DNA of 15,601 bases from DATGZX01 sp035296965 (GTDB lineage: Bacteria; Planctomycetota; Planctomycetia; Gemmatales; Gemmataceae). The translations under genes were made by a program, and so were the position numbers. Position 1 is the stretch's first letter. Each line of letters opens with the position of its first letter. A model generated the notes under the pieces. That model worked only from the letters and a program-made list of their open reading frames with translations. It was not told the origin of the DNA and ran no database searches. This document shows, in pieces, positions 1 through 8,262 of the stretch. The stretch covers positions 1 to 15,601 of the forward strand of contig DATGZX010000210.1 in the NCBI GenBank assembly GCA_035296965.1, written 5' to 3'.

Positions 1-93
1 CGCGATCCGCGAAAGGTTGATCCGAAAGCCATCAAAGACATCGCCGTATTGCAAACGGTCATCGGGGGCAAAACGGTCTTCGAGAAGCGATGA
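1..93 (+). CDS. Amidohydrolase-like protein, C-terminal end (partial)
   Basis: The window opens inside a reading frame that gives 30 residues and ends at TGA 91-93. The tail contains the run DIAVLQTVIGGKTVFE. A final 'I-x-V-L-x-T-(I/V)-V-x-G-G-K-x-V-(F/Y)-E' strand just before the C-terminus is typical of metal-dependent amidohydrolases of the YtcJ/imidazolonepropionase-like type, where it closes the small beta-sandwich beside the catalytic barrel. The catalytic part lies outside the window, so the substrate cannot be named. An ATG at 90-92 overlaps the stop as ATGA and opens the frame of the next gene, which would permit translational coupling. Confidence 0.6.
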   Translation, partial: RDPRKVDPKAIKDIAVLQTVIGGKTVFEKR

Positions 94-206
94 AGTTTTT
101 TGACAGTACGGGGTTGGAAAACGCAAAGGGCACACTTTGCGTATTCTCATGGATTGTTCCTCCGTTTTCCTCATCTTGTGATGCCGGTTCGGAGTCCGGA
201 ATAAAT

Positions 207-1136
207 ATGGTCAGCGCCAGGATGCTCATCATCGGAGCCGGAGTTAACGGCTCGGTCTGCGCTGTAGACTTGTACAACGCTGGAAATGACGTGACGGTTC
301 TCGCCCGCGGAAAGCGTTACGAGGAGGTGCGGGACGAGGGGATTGTTATCGAGGACCCCTTTAAGAATAAACGTAGGGTCGCAAAGGTGCCGGTCATCAA
401 CCATCTCGATCCGGATGATCTCTATGACTTCGTGCTCGTCGTTGTACGCAAAAACCAGGTGGCAGACCTTCTAACGGTATTAGCTCACAACCGGTCTCCG
501 AACGTAGTCTTCATGGGCAACAACCTTTCAGGCCCCGGCGATTTCACGAGTGTGCTCGGTAAGCATCGGGTCATGATTGGAGCCGTGTACGCCGCAGGAA
601 AACGGGATGGCAGCATTATTCGCGCGATTACAGTCAAATGGTTCGGCGTTCCACTCGGAGAGGTTGACGGGAAGATCACGCCCAGGCTAAAGCGTCTCGT
701 CGGTATTTTCCGCCAGGCGGGCATCAAGGCGCGAACGTCAACCGAGATTGTGGATTTCCAGAAAACGCATGCAGCGGTTGTGGCTCTGCTCGCGAAGCTC
801 ATCATCAAGCATGGATGCGATACCTCGGCCCTGGCGCGATCGACGGAAGACCTGAGGCTTTTTCTCCATGCTAGGCGCGAGGCGCACCAGGTCCTGCGTG
901 CCCTCGGTCACCGGATCATCCCGTGGTCTGAGGTCGTCTTTGGACTCGTTCCGGATTGCCTGCAAGTCGCTGCCCTTCGAGCGTTGCTTAACTCAAAACT
1001 GGGGAAGGTCGGTGCGGGCTGGCACTGTTCCCAGGCGCCCGACGAAATGCGCCAGCTTGGCCTGGAATTCCAAGCATTGGTAGATCAGACCAGCCTCCCG
1101 GCCCCCGCGGTTAGGAAAGTACTTGGAGACTGCTGA
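207..1136 (+). CDS. Ketopantoate reductase family (ApbA/PanE-like) oxidoreductase
   Basis: A 309-residue protein with an N-terminal Rossmann fold: the nucleotide-binding loop G-A-G-V-N-G-S is at residues 10-16, followed by a hydrophobic strand VTVLARG. Further on are FMGNN, GELDG-like (GEVDGK) and a 'DFQKTH' helix. In this family the helix supplies the catalytic lysine (about residue 186 here), but the partner Asn of true PanE is not apparent, since A-A-V-V follows. It is therefore probably an NAD(P)H-dependent reductase of the 2-dehydropantoate 2-reductase superfamily, not pantothenate-pathway PanE itself; the substrate is unknown. I chose ATG 207 because the Rossmann strand starts there and a GGAG lies 12 bases upstream. 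The frame is open back to ATG 90, which overlaps the previous stop, but the extra 39 residues match nothing in the fold. The protein is likely cytosolic and possibly co-transcribed with the upstream amidohydrolase-like gene. Confidence 0.85.
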   Translation: MVSARMLIIGAGVNGSVCAVDLYNAGNDVTVLARGKRYEEVRDEGIVIEDPFKNKRRVAKVPVINHLDPDDLYDFVLVVVRKNQVADLLTVLAHNRSPNVVFMGNNLSGPGDFTSVLGKHRVMIGAVYAAGKRDGSIIRAITVKWFGVPLGEVDGKITPRLKRLVGIFRQAGIKARTSTEIVDFQKTHAAVVALLAKLIIKHGCDTSALARSTEDLRLFLHARREAHQVLRALGHRIIPWSEVVFGLVPDCLQVAALRALLNSKLGKVGAGWHCSQAPDEMRQLGLEFQALVDQTSLPAPAVRKVLGDC

Positions 1137-1733
1137 CTGGTGCGAGGACCGAAATGAAGAAAGACGAGGCTTATTGCCGTGTCAGTGGGCTAGGCTCCGC
1201 ATATTTCGTGAGCCAGAAACAGACCCATTTCTTCTTAACTGGGTCCATTAGGCCAGCCGGTTTAGCCTCGGGTTGTAGGAGTAGTTCGCCAGTTCCGGGG
1301 GGGGGGGTAACTCGAAAAGAGAGCCCGGGAGAGTTTCCGGCGTTTCGGGGCCCTCAGCGTCGTCTCTGCATGATCTTGTGGCAGTTTCGGGCTTTCTGGA
1401 AGGAGTAGGAACAATACAAATCTCGGCGCGTTTCTCGCGAAAATCGCGTCGAGTGAAAAAACGCTGATCGAAAGCTCTCAGATTTGGCAGTTAATTCAAA
1501 TTGGCGAGGATTTGCACCGAAAAATCAGCTCCCCGAGAGGGACCCTCTCCGGGAGTTTTTTGCTTTTCTACGGACTAAATCCCACCTACCAGCTAACCGA
1601 AATCGCCGGAAGAGAGTTTTCCCGGCCTTTTGCATTTTCCGCCTTTTCCCGTAAGGGTTTGCGCTAATTCCAGGCCAAGGCTCAAACTTTCTCTTTCGAA
1701 GCCGAATTTTCGGGGCCATTTTGGCAATACGTG
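1137..1733. other. Gene-poor stretch with G11 tract and terminator
   Basis: No convincing gene is visible in these 597 bases. An 84-codon frame at 1154-1408 has a fair GAGGA site before its ATG, but its composition is odd, it runs through an 11-base G tract at 1297-1307, and it resembles no family I know. A basic 64-codon frame on the minus strand (1525-1719) ends inside the terminator hairpin and has no ribosome binding site. The one solid element is the terminator at 1529-1561, listed separately. Confidence 0.5.
1529..1561 (+). terminator. Rho-independent terminator
   Basis: CTCCCCGAGAGGG is followed almost at once by CCCTCTCCGGGAG, giving a GC-rich stem of about 12 pairs with one C/C mismatch and a 3-base loop, then TTTTTT at 1556-1561. 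This is a strong intrinsic terminator for plus-strand transcripts. An A5 run lies 4 bases before the left arm (1520-1524), so the hairpin could also stop minus-strand transcripts from the membrane-protein gene that ends at 1734. Confidence 0.8.
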
Positions 1734-3188
1734 CTATTCACAGTTCTGGAGCAACCGTCGGGCTTCCTCAACGGTCATCACTCTGGGATCCGCGCTGCCG
1801 CGCAGGAGTTCCCAGCCGTTGTCGCTCTCTCCGCACAAAGGCAACTGAAGAGACGCCAGCGCAGCCCGTGCCGTTGCTGCCGCGATGTGGTTTTGCCGGC
1901 AACATTCATCCACGCGCTCGATCCGGCGCAGCACTTCCATTTGCTCTGGCTCGTACGGCGGACCTGCCAGCAGGCCACGCGGCAGCTGAATGCAGAAGAG
2001 CGCACAGATGCCCAAGCAAAGGACGAACGCCGGGCGACGCGAGAGTAGTCCCGAGGAAGCCTGTTCCCCGCCGATGCGCAGGTGGCTGGGTAGCGCTCCG
2101 CAGCAGAGTAGCGCCAATCCAACCTGCGGCAAGAGATGGTAGCGTCCCCAGGAGGGTCGGTTCATGTTGCCTTCGTAGGGCCAGGCTGCCCGTGCGCTAT
2201 AAACCAGCATGTAACTGAGCAAAATGAAACCCAGTCCAAGATAAAGTAGCCGGCGTTCCCGGGCTGGTCGCCACCACTTCCATAGCAGCCATACCAGCCC
2301 GATGAGCAACACAGGAACAAGGAACGGGGGGCAATCGACACTGCTGATTCCAAAGATGCCCAGCGTCAGATTCTCCACGATGGATCTGCCCGTATTGAGC
2401 AAGCCGGTGACCGGCCCCAACGCCTGGATGGCCGTGCTCCCTGAATAATGCTCGGCGTGCATGATGCGCTCTCCCGTGAGCGGCAGGCTGACGGCCAGGA
2501 ACGCGAGCGTTCCGAGAAGCGGGACCAGCATCGCCATGAAGGCAGAGATCGTGAAACGACGCTTGCTTGGTCCCGTGCCAGATTTAGGCAGTGCTGCGTC
2601 TCGGCTCGGCAGCAGGTAGAGACTGCACAGCGGGCCGGCCAAAACCCCGCTGGCGAACCAGCCCGGTGCCAGGGCCGTGCAGAGTGCACATAGCACAAGG
2701 TAGATGCTGTGCCGCGTCTGCCGCCAGCGCTGCGCTGCCAGAAGACCGAGCAACAGCGAATCAAGCGTCAAAACGGAGAAACTCGCAGAATACCACGTGA
2801 CCGCCTGGGCGTGGACCGAGGTGACGCCGAAGAGGATCATGGCAACCAAGCCGTAAAGCGGATGTCCCAGTTCGCGACGCACAAAGAGGCAGAGGAGACC
2901 CATCGCGGCAAGGAAGGCCAGGGGACCTTGCCACGCGCAGACCGCGGGGAACCACGTCGGCCGGCCAGCCAGCTGCACGAGACACCAGGTTGACAGCCGG
3001 CCCAGCGGCATTGCATGCTCGTTGGCCGGGATCCACAGGTTCGCGCAAGTCGTAGACCACGTCAGCGAGCGTGCCAGGATGCCAAAGTCATCGAAGACGA
3101 TCATGGGCCAGAAGATTGCCCGGGCATGGAGCGCTAGCGCCGCCAGGCAAGCGAAGAGGCCGATGGCGATTTCGTCACGTCGGTACAT
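1734..3188 (-). CDS. Polytopic membrane protein, GT-C glycosyltransferase-like
   Basis: A 484-residue integral membrane protein with roughly 10-11 hydrophobic helices, the first at residues about 6-26 after MYRRDE. Between the first helices sits a polar loop with DDF (residues 33-35) and NEHAMP (56-61) followed by an Arg. An acidic pair in the first periplasmic loop of a many-helix protein is the pattern of GT-C polyprenol-phosphate-sugar transferases, but I cannot confirm this from motifs alone. About 70 residues at the C-terminus are soluble (from EPEQMEVLRR) and Cys-containing. I chose ATG 3188, next to the first helix; the frame stays open to 3305, but that extension (MLAPAKKRH...) has no membrane or family features, and neither start has a good Shine-Dalgarno sequence. 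It appears to be transcribed alone, with the terminator at 1529-1561 beyond it. A surface-glycan role is inference. Confidence 0.75.
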   Translation of the reverse strand: MYRRDEIAIGLFACLAALALHARAIFWPMIVFDDFGILARSLTWSTTCANLWIPANEHAMPLGRLSTWCLVQLAGRPTWFPAVCAWQGPLAFLAAMGLLCLFVRRELGHPLYGLVAMILFGVTSVHAQAVTWYSASFSVLTLDSLLLGLLAAQRWRQTRHSIYLVLCALCTALAPGWFASGVLAGPLCSLYLLPSRDAALPKSGTGPSKRRFTISAFMAMLVPLLGTLAFLAVSLPLTGERIMHAEHYSGSTAIQALGPVTGLLNTGRSIVENLTLGIFGISSVDCPPFLVPVLLIGLVWLLWKWWRPARERRLLYLGLGFILLSYMLVYSARAAWPYEGNMNRPSWGRYHLLPQVGLALLCCGALPSHLRIGGEQASSGLLSRRPAFVLCLGICALFCIQLPRGLLAGPPYEPEQMEVLRRIERVDECCRQNHIAAATARAALASLQLPLCGESDNGWELLRGSADPRVMTVEEARRLLQNCE

Positions 3189-3311
3189 TTCGTGATGAAT
3201 TCTAACGAGGCTCCGCCTCAGACCGAAGAGTTGATTGTGAGGAAGCTCGACCTGAGAGGACGAGAGGGCTTTCGATATGTGTCGTTTCTTAGCCGGCGCG
3301 AGCAAACGAGG

Positions 3312-3348
3312 AGGGGACAGTTCTTATCGAGAACGGTCCGCGTCCCCT
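3312..3348. repeat. REP-like palindrome with GGGGAC/GTCCCC ends
   Basis: AGGGGAC at 3312-3318 is the exact reverse complement of GTCCCCT at 3342-3348. Nested inside are GTTCT (3320-3324) and AGAAC (3330-3334) around a TATCG loop. The result is a two-step hairpin of the kind seen in REP sequences mobilised by RAYT (Y1) transposases. It lies about 120 bases upstream of the membrane-protein gene. A related element with the same ends is at 8263-8333. Confidence 0.65.
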
Positions 3349-3943
3349 TTGCCCTTCCCTCGAAGCCTACTTTGCGCGGGTGATCGCTCGACTCTGGCAG
3401 AGGGTCGTTAACAACCTACCTTCAAAGCAATCGGAGGAGGCCACAAAGCAAAATGAAAATGTTCGCCAAAGCTACAAGGACCTCCACACGGACGGACGTG
3501 CCTCCCGACGGCGTCAAGTGCAACGTTGATCGTCAATTGAGTGGCCTCTTGATGGCGCCCTCATCTGAGATGCCAAACTGCCATCGCAATTCACCCATTT
3601 TGTCATTGCGGATGGTATCGTTTTGTGGCACAATTTGCTTAGAGGCTGACAAACAACCGGCAGGAATTCGCGATTTCCCCAGGTTATCCACCCTATTGGC
3701 CAAGTTATTTGGCAGCCTCTTAATCGCCACGGAAGGCCCGATAGGAATAAGTGCGGGTGTCGGCTCTCTTTCGTAAATGTCCCACCTTTAGCTTGCCTGT
3801 TTACTAGCCCCCGCCTCTGACGTACGACGCAAAACGTAAATGCTATCTGCTTAGTATGCGACTTAAATTATTGCGTACGGCGCTGGCAAAAGGCACTGGA
3901 ATAGAACTGGCAAGCGGCGTCAAGAGACCGACCGACGTCCGTC

Positions 3944-3979
3944 CTCGTAGGTCGGGTCCGAAACCGACAAACCTACGAG
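3944..3979. repeat. REP-like hairpin with CTCGTAGG/CCTACGAG ends
   Basis: CTCGTAGGT (3944-3952) pairs perfectly with ACCTACGAG (3971-3979). An inner GTCGG (3951-3955) can pair with CCGAC (3964-3968), leaving a small bulge. It lies 20 bases beyond the stop of the small membrane-protein gene (minus strand) and could act as a 3' hairpin, but no T tract follows. The outer 8 bases match those of the long palindrome at 15380-15455, which suggests one dispersed repeat family. Confidence 0.65.
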
Positions 3980-3998
3980 AACGTACGCCTGCCTTGTC

Positions 3999-4298
3999 CT
4001 AGGCGGATAAGGTCTCCCGCTGCTTCTGCTCCGGCGCGTGCAAGATGTGCAAGATACCTGCGGCCAAGTAACAGACTCCAATGATCAAGTCCAGCAGCAC
4101 AATAACTGCTTCCCGTTTGACTGAGGGCGCGCGGGCTTCAGCAGGGAGTTTTGCTGCTGGCCGATCGGGTCCTGGCGGAGGCGCCTTCATCGCGATTGTC
4201 GGGGGGGCCATTTTCTGTTGGGCGGGATCGCTCAACGACGCATGCACAAAATGGCATGCGGCAATGCCTACATACAGCACAAAAAAGAGTTTGTTCAT
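3999..4298 (-). CDS. Small two-helix membrane protein, unknown function
   Basis: A 99-residue protein that I do not recognise. It begins with a hydrophobic segment (residues 2-20: Lys at 3, then FFVLYVGIAA), which may be a membrane anchor or an uncleaved signal. A Pro/Ala-rich linker follows (about 30-58, including APPPGP), then a second helix (65-85, VIVLLDLIIGVCYLAAGIL), then a short charged tail. Both hydrophobic segments end in the same H-x-x-H-A pattern (HFVHA at 16-20, HILHA at 84-88), and the first also has a CH pair (C15-H16), so metal binding is conceivable but unproven. I chose ATG 4298 because GGAG lies 10 bases upstream; the in-frame ATG at 4325 adds nine residues without a better site. 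The gene is divergent from the large regulator gene. Confidence 0.65.
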   Translation of the reverse strand: MNKLFFVLYVGIAACHFVHASLSDPAQQKMAPPTIAMKAPPPGPDRPAAKLPAEARAPSVKREAVIVLLDLIIGVCYLAAGILHILHAPEQKQRETLSA

Positions 4299-4483
4299 TG
4301 TGAGGTCTCCGTTCATTTTCTCCAATGGACTACGCTCAAACCCGGTTGAGAGGCGTCTTGTCCTCGCCTTCGCGACCGGCTGCAGTCCGGTCTCTAAACC
4401 AGGATACGAGCGTCCCCAAAGTGAACGCCGGGCCCCTCCCGCTTCGCGTCTCCGAGTCGCCTACCCTGGGTGAAACGGAGCGA

Positions 4484-4510
4484 TCACTGAATGTCAGTGA
4501 CTGTCAGTGA
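4484..4510. promoter_or_regulatory. Three phased TCACTGA/TCAGTGA heptamers, candidate operator
   Basis: TCACTGA (4484-4490) is followed after three bases by its reverse complement TCAGTGA (4494-4500), and again after three bases by a second TCAGTGA (4504-4510). The 10-base period puts all three on one face of the helix. The array lies between the small membrane-protein gene and the large protein, and overlaps the first possible start codon of the latter (GTG 4507). This fits a binding site for a regulator, perhaps the HTH-bearing product of the same gene, and would favour translation from ATG 4603. Confidence 0.45.
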
Positions 4511-7500
4511 TGACGCAAGTAATTTTCACGAAATGTCTTGCGAAATCATTGAGCTTCAAAAAGACACTTAGTATTTGGGAATTCTCACCAGCGGCGGGAA
4601 TCATGTTAAGTGAAAATGATGCACTGCCTGCCAATGGCGGCAGACTGCGGCCCGTTTCAAAGGCTCTGGTCACCCTACTTGCAAACGCCTGGACAATTCT
4701 GGATTACAAAGGCAAGGACTGCCTGCGACATCTCGGCGTCGATAGCAAGAATCTGTCGGGTTGGAAAAGGAAAGGGCTTCTTCCTATTCAGATGCGTGAG
4801 AACACGCTTATCAACATCTGCAAGGCTGCGAACCTGGCTGCCGACAAACTCCCCGGTATGGCCCACGATGAAACTGTGGACCACCTGATCGATCTCCTAA
4901 ATTCCCAAGGATGGGAGCCTGATCAAAACCAGCCGACGCTACTCGACGAACTTTTCAAGAAGGGCTACCGGCCGGAAGAGTTAATACGGGAGTTCCCGTT
5001 TGAGATCCAGCGAGTCCGCACTCCCTTGGACACCCCAGGCGACGGAGGTAAGGCCTCTGAACGCCCCACTCTCGAAGTCCCTTGTTCTGATCCATTCGCG
5101 GCCCCGAGTCTTCCCCGCCTGGTCGAAAGCCGCCGACAAGTGACTTTGCTAGACTGTGAAATTGCTGCTGCGCCACTCCCAAGCGACGCCGCTGACCGAC
5201 AGCCAGATTTCCTTGTCCAATGCCTTGGACGCTTGGCGCAGGTTATCACCGACCTAGGGGGCCAAGTAAATTCCAAACATACCAACCACATAGTCGCACA
5301 CTTCGGCTATCCCAGCCTCTGCGAGAATCATGCTCGGCGGGCCGTCTCCGCAGGGTTGGCGCTAGTGAAGGCTGCCGCGGACCTTGTGGTGTCCGTCCGG
5401 GTAGGAATCCACACTGATCGTGCCTTCGTCTGCGCGGGCGTGCCGAAGGGCAAGTCGGTAGCGACGGCAGCTCAACTGAGAACCTGGGCCGAACCCAGCA
5501 CCGTGTTCGTCAGCGGTACCACCTGGGATTTGGCACACGAAGTCTTCGATGGCCAGCCGCTGGGAAGCCGCCTTCCTCTGGGCTCGTTAGAGTTGGATGT
5601 CTACCGCATTGTCAGGGAACACAGTCGCCTTGACGCGCCCCTCGACAAAAGTTGGTGGCCCCCTCTAGTAGGTCGGAAGTTGCAATTGGACCAGCTTCTC
5701 AAACTGTGGAAGCGGGTCGAAAGAGGTCAAGGGCAGGTGGCCCTACTCTTAGCGGAACAGGGCATGGGCAAAACACGCCTCGTTGATGAGTTTAAAACGA
5801 TAGTCGGGAAAGAGGCTCGCTGGATCGAGATCTTTTGCCTCGAACGTTACCAGTCCAGCCCGTTTTACCCGATTATTGAGCGGCTCTTTCGAGTTCTGGA
5901 CCTGAGCGATGATGATCCAGAGGAAACGAAGCTGCAAAAGCTTGAGAATAGCTTACGCACCAACCACCTTGAGCCTCTGGAGATCTACGTGCCGGTGTTA
6001 GCCGACCTACTTGGCATCCGGCTGGGGAGCAGTTACGCCCGGCCCAATCTCGTACCCATTGAGTTGCGTCGGAAGCAGTTGGAGGTACTGGGGGAAGTGA
6101 TTTTGAAGATCGCGGCCTTGGACAGACCCTTAGTCCTACTGGTAGAGGACCTGCACTGGGCCGACCCATCAACGCGCCAACACTTGGGCCATCTCGTGGT
6201 CGAAAGCGGGTTGCCAACAGCTCGCCTGTTATTGCTCATTACGAAGCGCCAGCCGCCACCGGATGCCATTGGCTGGGGCCAGCGCCCTTATGTCACCCAA
6301 TTGGCCCTCGATCCTTTGGAGGACGAAGAAGTCCGGGCCATGATCCGCGGAATGCCTCGCGGCGACACGCTTTCCAAGGAGACCGTGCAGAAAATACTTG
6401 ACATCTGTGGCGGGGTCCCCTTCAACGTCGTCGAAGAAACTAGGAAGTGGCTGATGCCAGGGCGACGATCCCATGTCAGCCGCGTTCATGATTGTCAGAT
6501 GGCCTGGATCGACAGCCTCAGCCCGAAGGCCCGCGAAGTGGCCCAGTTGGCGTCGGTGCTCGACATGACATTCACTTATGACCTCCTCGTACTCCTTGGC
6601 AGTGTGGAACGGATCGGCGAAGACGAGGTGAAGGCTGCAGTCGAGGAGTTGCTGGAACAGGCTGTGTTCTACCCAGTGGCGTCTCCCCATGGACCGACAG
6701 GACGCAAACGCTTTCAGTTCAGCCACGCAATCACCCGGCGCGAAATCTCCAATTCGCTTTCCCGTTCGCGAAAGAAACGCTACTATCAGAGGGTCGCTAA
6801 TATCCTGCGACGCACGTCCTCAGACACCGCTAAGATCCACCCAGAGGTCCTAGCAAGATTCTACACCAGTGCGGAGCGATACCAAGCAGCCCTCAACTAC
6901 TGGCACGAGGCCGGGCAAAAAGTCGTTGAACAGTCTGCGCTTCCAGAGGCAATCGCCCATTTCTCCCAAGGTTTGGACCTGGTGGGGCACCTACCAGGCC
7001 GGAAATTGCGGAGCAGGTGGGAGCTGAAACTGCGGGTTGCTCTGGGCGAACCTCTGGTCATGACTCGGGGTTATGCTAACGATGAGGTGCTGACGAATTA
7101 CCGGCTCGCGAGCGAATTATACGCGAACGGCGCCGGTACGCCGTGGGACCGTTTCCGCATTCGGTGGGGGATGTGGGCATGTTACTTGGTACGGTCCAAC
7201 TTGTCCGGTGCCCTCCGCGCGGGGCGAGAACTCCTCGAAATGGCTCACCGCCTAAACGACGAACCTTACCAGGCCAACGCCCATCGCATGATGGGCGTCA
7301 CGCGTTTTTACCAAGGAAAGCTCGCCGAGGCGGAAGTTCATTTCCGGCGAGGGCTGGAGTTGTATGACCCTAGGCAGCATCTCGCTGAAGCGCGGCGATA
7401 CGGCGAGGACCCAGGGATGGTCTGTTATTGTTACCTCGCCTGCGTGCGCTGGCTGCGGGGTCACCCGGACGAGGCACTCACCTATCTTGGCCGACCCGGG

Positions 7501-8226
7501 CACGTCTCGGCAGATTCGGGGGACGCCTTGAGTCTAGCTCAAGGGATACTACGCCATCCCTACAGCATTGCCTTCGCCCTAAATTGGTCGGCGCGAGTCT
7601 ACCAGTTCCGACGCGAGGCGGCGACAACTCAGCAACTCGGCGAATCAGCCCGGGACTTGGCGGCAAAGAACTGCTTTCAGCTTTGGGAGGCAATGGGAGC
7701 CATGTTCAGTGGCTGGGGGCGAGCCCAGCTGGGGGAGCGCGAAGAGGGCAGTGAAGAGTTGGCCCGCGGCCTAGCCAGCTGGCGGGCAACAACGACGGCA
7801 CTGGCGCAGCCGTATTGGCTCTCGCTGGTCGCGGAGGTCCAATCTGGTGGGGGCCGGCCTGCGAATGCTTTGAAACCCTTGTCGGAAGCAATAGCCGCTG
7901 TCGAGCACCTTGGAGAAACTTGGTGGGCAGCGGAGCTCTTTCGGCTGAAGGGAGAACTCTTCCGCATGCAAGCCCCGGATCAGGCCGAGGACTGTTTCCA
8001 GAAAGCCAGGAACATCGCTCGTCGTCAGGGTGCTCTGTCCTTGGAACTACGCGCAGTGACCAGCTTAGCCCGCCTGTGGGATTGCGGGCACAGGCGGGCT
8101 GAAGCGCATCGTGAACTCTTGAATGTTTACAGCCAATTTAGCGAAGGGTTTGCCACCCTCGATCTTTTAGAAGCTCGGGCCTTGCTCGCTGTCCTTGCCG
8201 AGAACTGCTCAGTCAATAGCCACTAG
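4507..8226 (+). CDS. HTH / degenerate cyclase / P-loop ATPase / TPR-like regulator
   Basis: A very large cytosolic protein (1239 residues from GTG 4507; 1207 from ATG 4603, which has GGCGGGA just upstream and may be the true start). Domains in order: a segment like a CI-repressor HTH (about 68-93, LGVDSKNLSGWKRKG); an acidic linker; a class III adenylate/guanylate cyclase fold (209-371, with RRQVTLL, FGYP, VRVGIHT and VYRIV landmarks); a STAND/AAA-like ATPase with PLVGR (386-390), Walker A AEQGMGKT (416-423) and Walker B LLVEDLHWAD (544-553); and a helical TPR-like region from about 780 to the end. This order (cyclase, ATPase, TPR) is known for large bacterial signalling proteins. The cyclase appears catalytically dead: metal-site Asp positions are E218 and N260, and the usual Asn/Arg pair is A319/Q323. 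The target and signal are unknown. Confidence 0.85.
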   Translation: MMTQVIFTKCLAKSLSFKKTLSIWEFSPAAGIMLSENDALPANGGRLRPVSKALVTLLANAWTILDYKGKDCLRHLGVDSKNLSGWKRKGLLPIQMRENTLINICKAANLAADKLPGMAHDETVDHLIDLLNSQGWEPDQNQPTLLDELFKKGYRPEELIREFPFEIQRVRTPLDTPGDGGKASERPTLEVPCSDPFAAPSLPRLVESRRQVTLLDCEIAAAPLPSDAADRQPDFLVQCLGRLAQVITDLGGQVNSKHTNHIVAHFGYPSLCENHARRAVSAGLALVKAAADLVVSVRVGIHTDRAFVCAGVPKGKSVATAAQLRTWAEPSTVFVSGTTWDLAHEVFDGQPLGSRLPLGSLELDVYRIVREHSRLDAPLDKSWWPPLVGRKLQLDQLLKLWKRVERGQGQVALLLAEQGMGKTRLVDEFKTIVGKEARWIEIFCLERYQSSPFYPIIERLFRVLDLSDDDPEETKLQKLENSLRTNHLEPLEIYVPVLADLLGIRLGSSYARPNLVPIELRRKQLEVLGEVILKIAALDRPLVLLVEDLHWADPSTRQHLGHLVVESGLPTARLLLLITKRQPPPDAIGWGQRPYVTQLALDPLEDEEVRAMIRGMPRGDTLSKETVQKILDICGGVPFNVVEETRKWLMPGRRSHVSRVHDCQMAWIDSLSPKAREVAQLASVLDMTFTYDLLVLLGSVERIGEDEVKAAVEELLEQAVFYPVASPHGPTGRKRFQFSHAITRREISNSLSRSRKKRYYQRVANILRRTSSDTAKIHPEVLARFYTSAERYQAALNYWHEAGQKVVEQSALPEAIAHFSQGLDLVGHLPGRKLRSRWELKLRVALGEPLVMTRGYANDEVLTNYRLASELYANGAGTPWDRFRIRWGMWACYLVRSNLSGALRAGRELLEMAHRLNDEPYQANAHRMMGVTRFYQGKLAEAEVHFRRGLELYDPRQHLAEARRYGEDPGMVCYCYLACVRWLRGHPDEALTYLGRPGHVSADSGDALSLAQGILRHPYSIAFALNWSARVYQFRREAATTQQLGESARDLAAKNCFQLWEAMGAMFSGWGRAQLGEREEGSEELARGLASWRATTTALAQPYWLSLVAEVQSGGGRPANALKPLSEAIAAVEHLGETWWAAELFRLKGELFRMQAPDQAEDCFQKARNIARRQGALSLELRAVTSLARLWDCGHRRAEAHRELLNVYSQFSEGFATLDLLEARALLAVLAENCSVNSH

Positions 8227-8262
8227 TGAGGAATGGCACTGTCGCACCCAAGACGAAACAAA

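Larger units (their letters stand above)
3189..3998. other. Gene-free stretch with two hairpin repeats
   Basis: These 810 bases hold two strong inverted repeats (3312-3348 and 3944-3979, listed separately) and no gene I can defend. A plus-strand frame of 107 codons at 3453-3776 starts 12 bases after a GGAGGAGG run. On the minus strand a frame of about 75 codons covers 3533-3760 and reads IPIGPSVAIKRLPNN near its N-terminal end, from GTG or ATT starts only. The two frames overlap, so at most one could be real, and neither resembles a known family. Confidence 0.5.

Noticed and set aside
1525..1719. 64-codon basic minus-strand frame after the membrane protein
   Set aside because: It has no ribosome binding site and ends inside the terminator hairpin; the basic composition fits translated noncoding DNA.
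3453..3776. 107-codon plus-strand frame with GGAGGAGG upstream
   Set aside because: The spacing from the GGAGGAGG run is long (12 bases), the product resembles nothing known, and an opposite-strand frame covers the same bases equally well.
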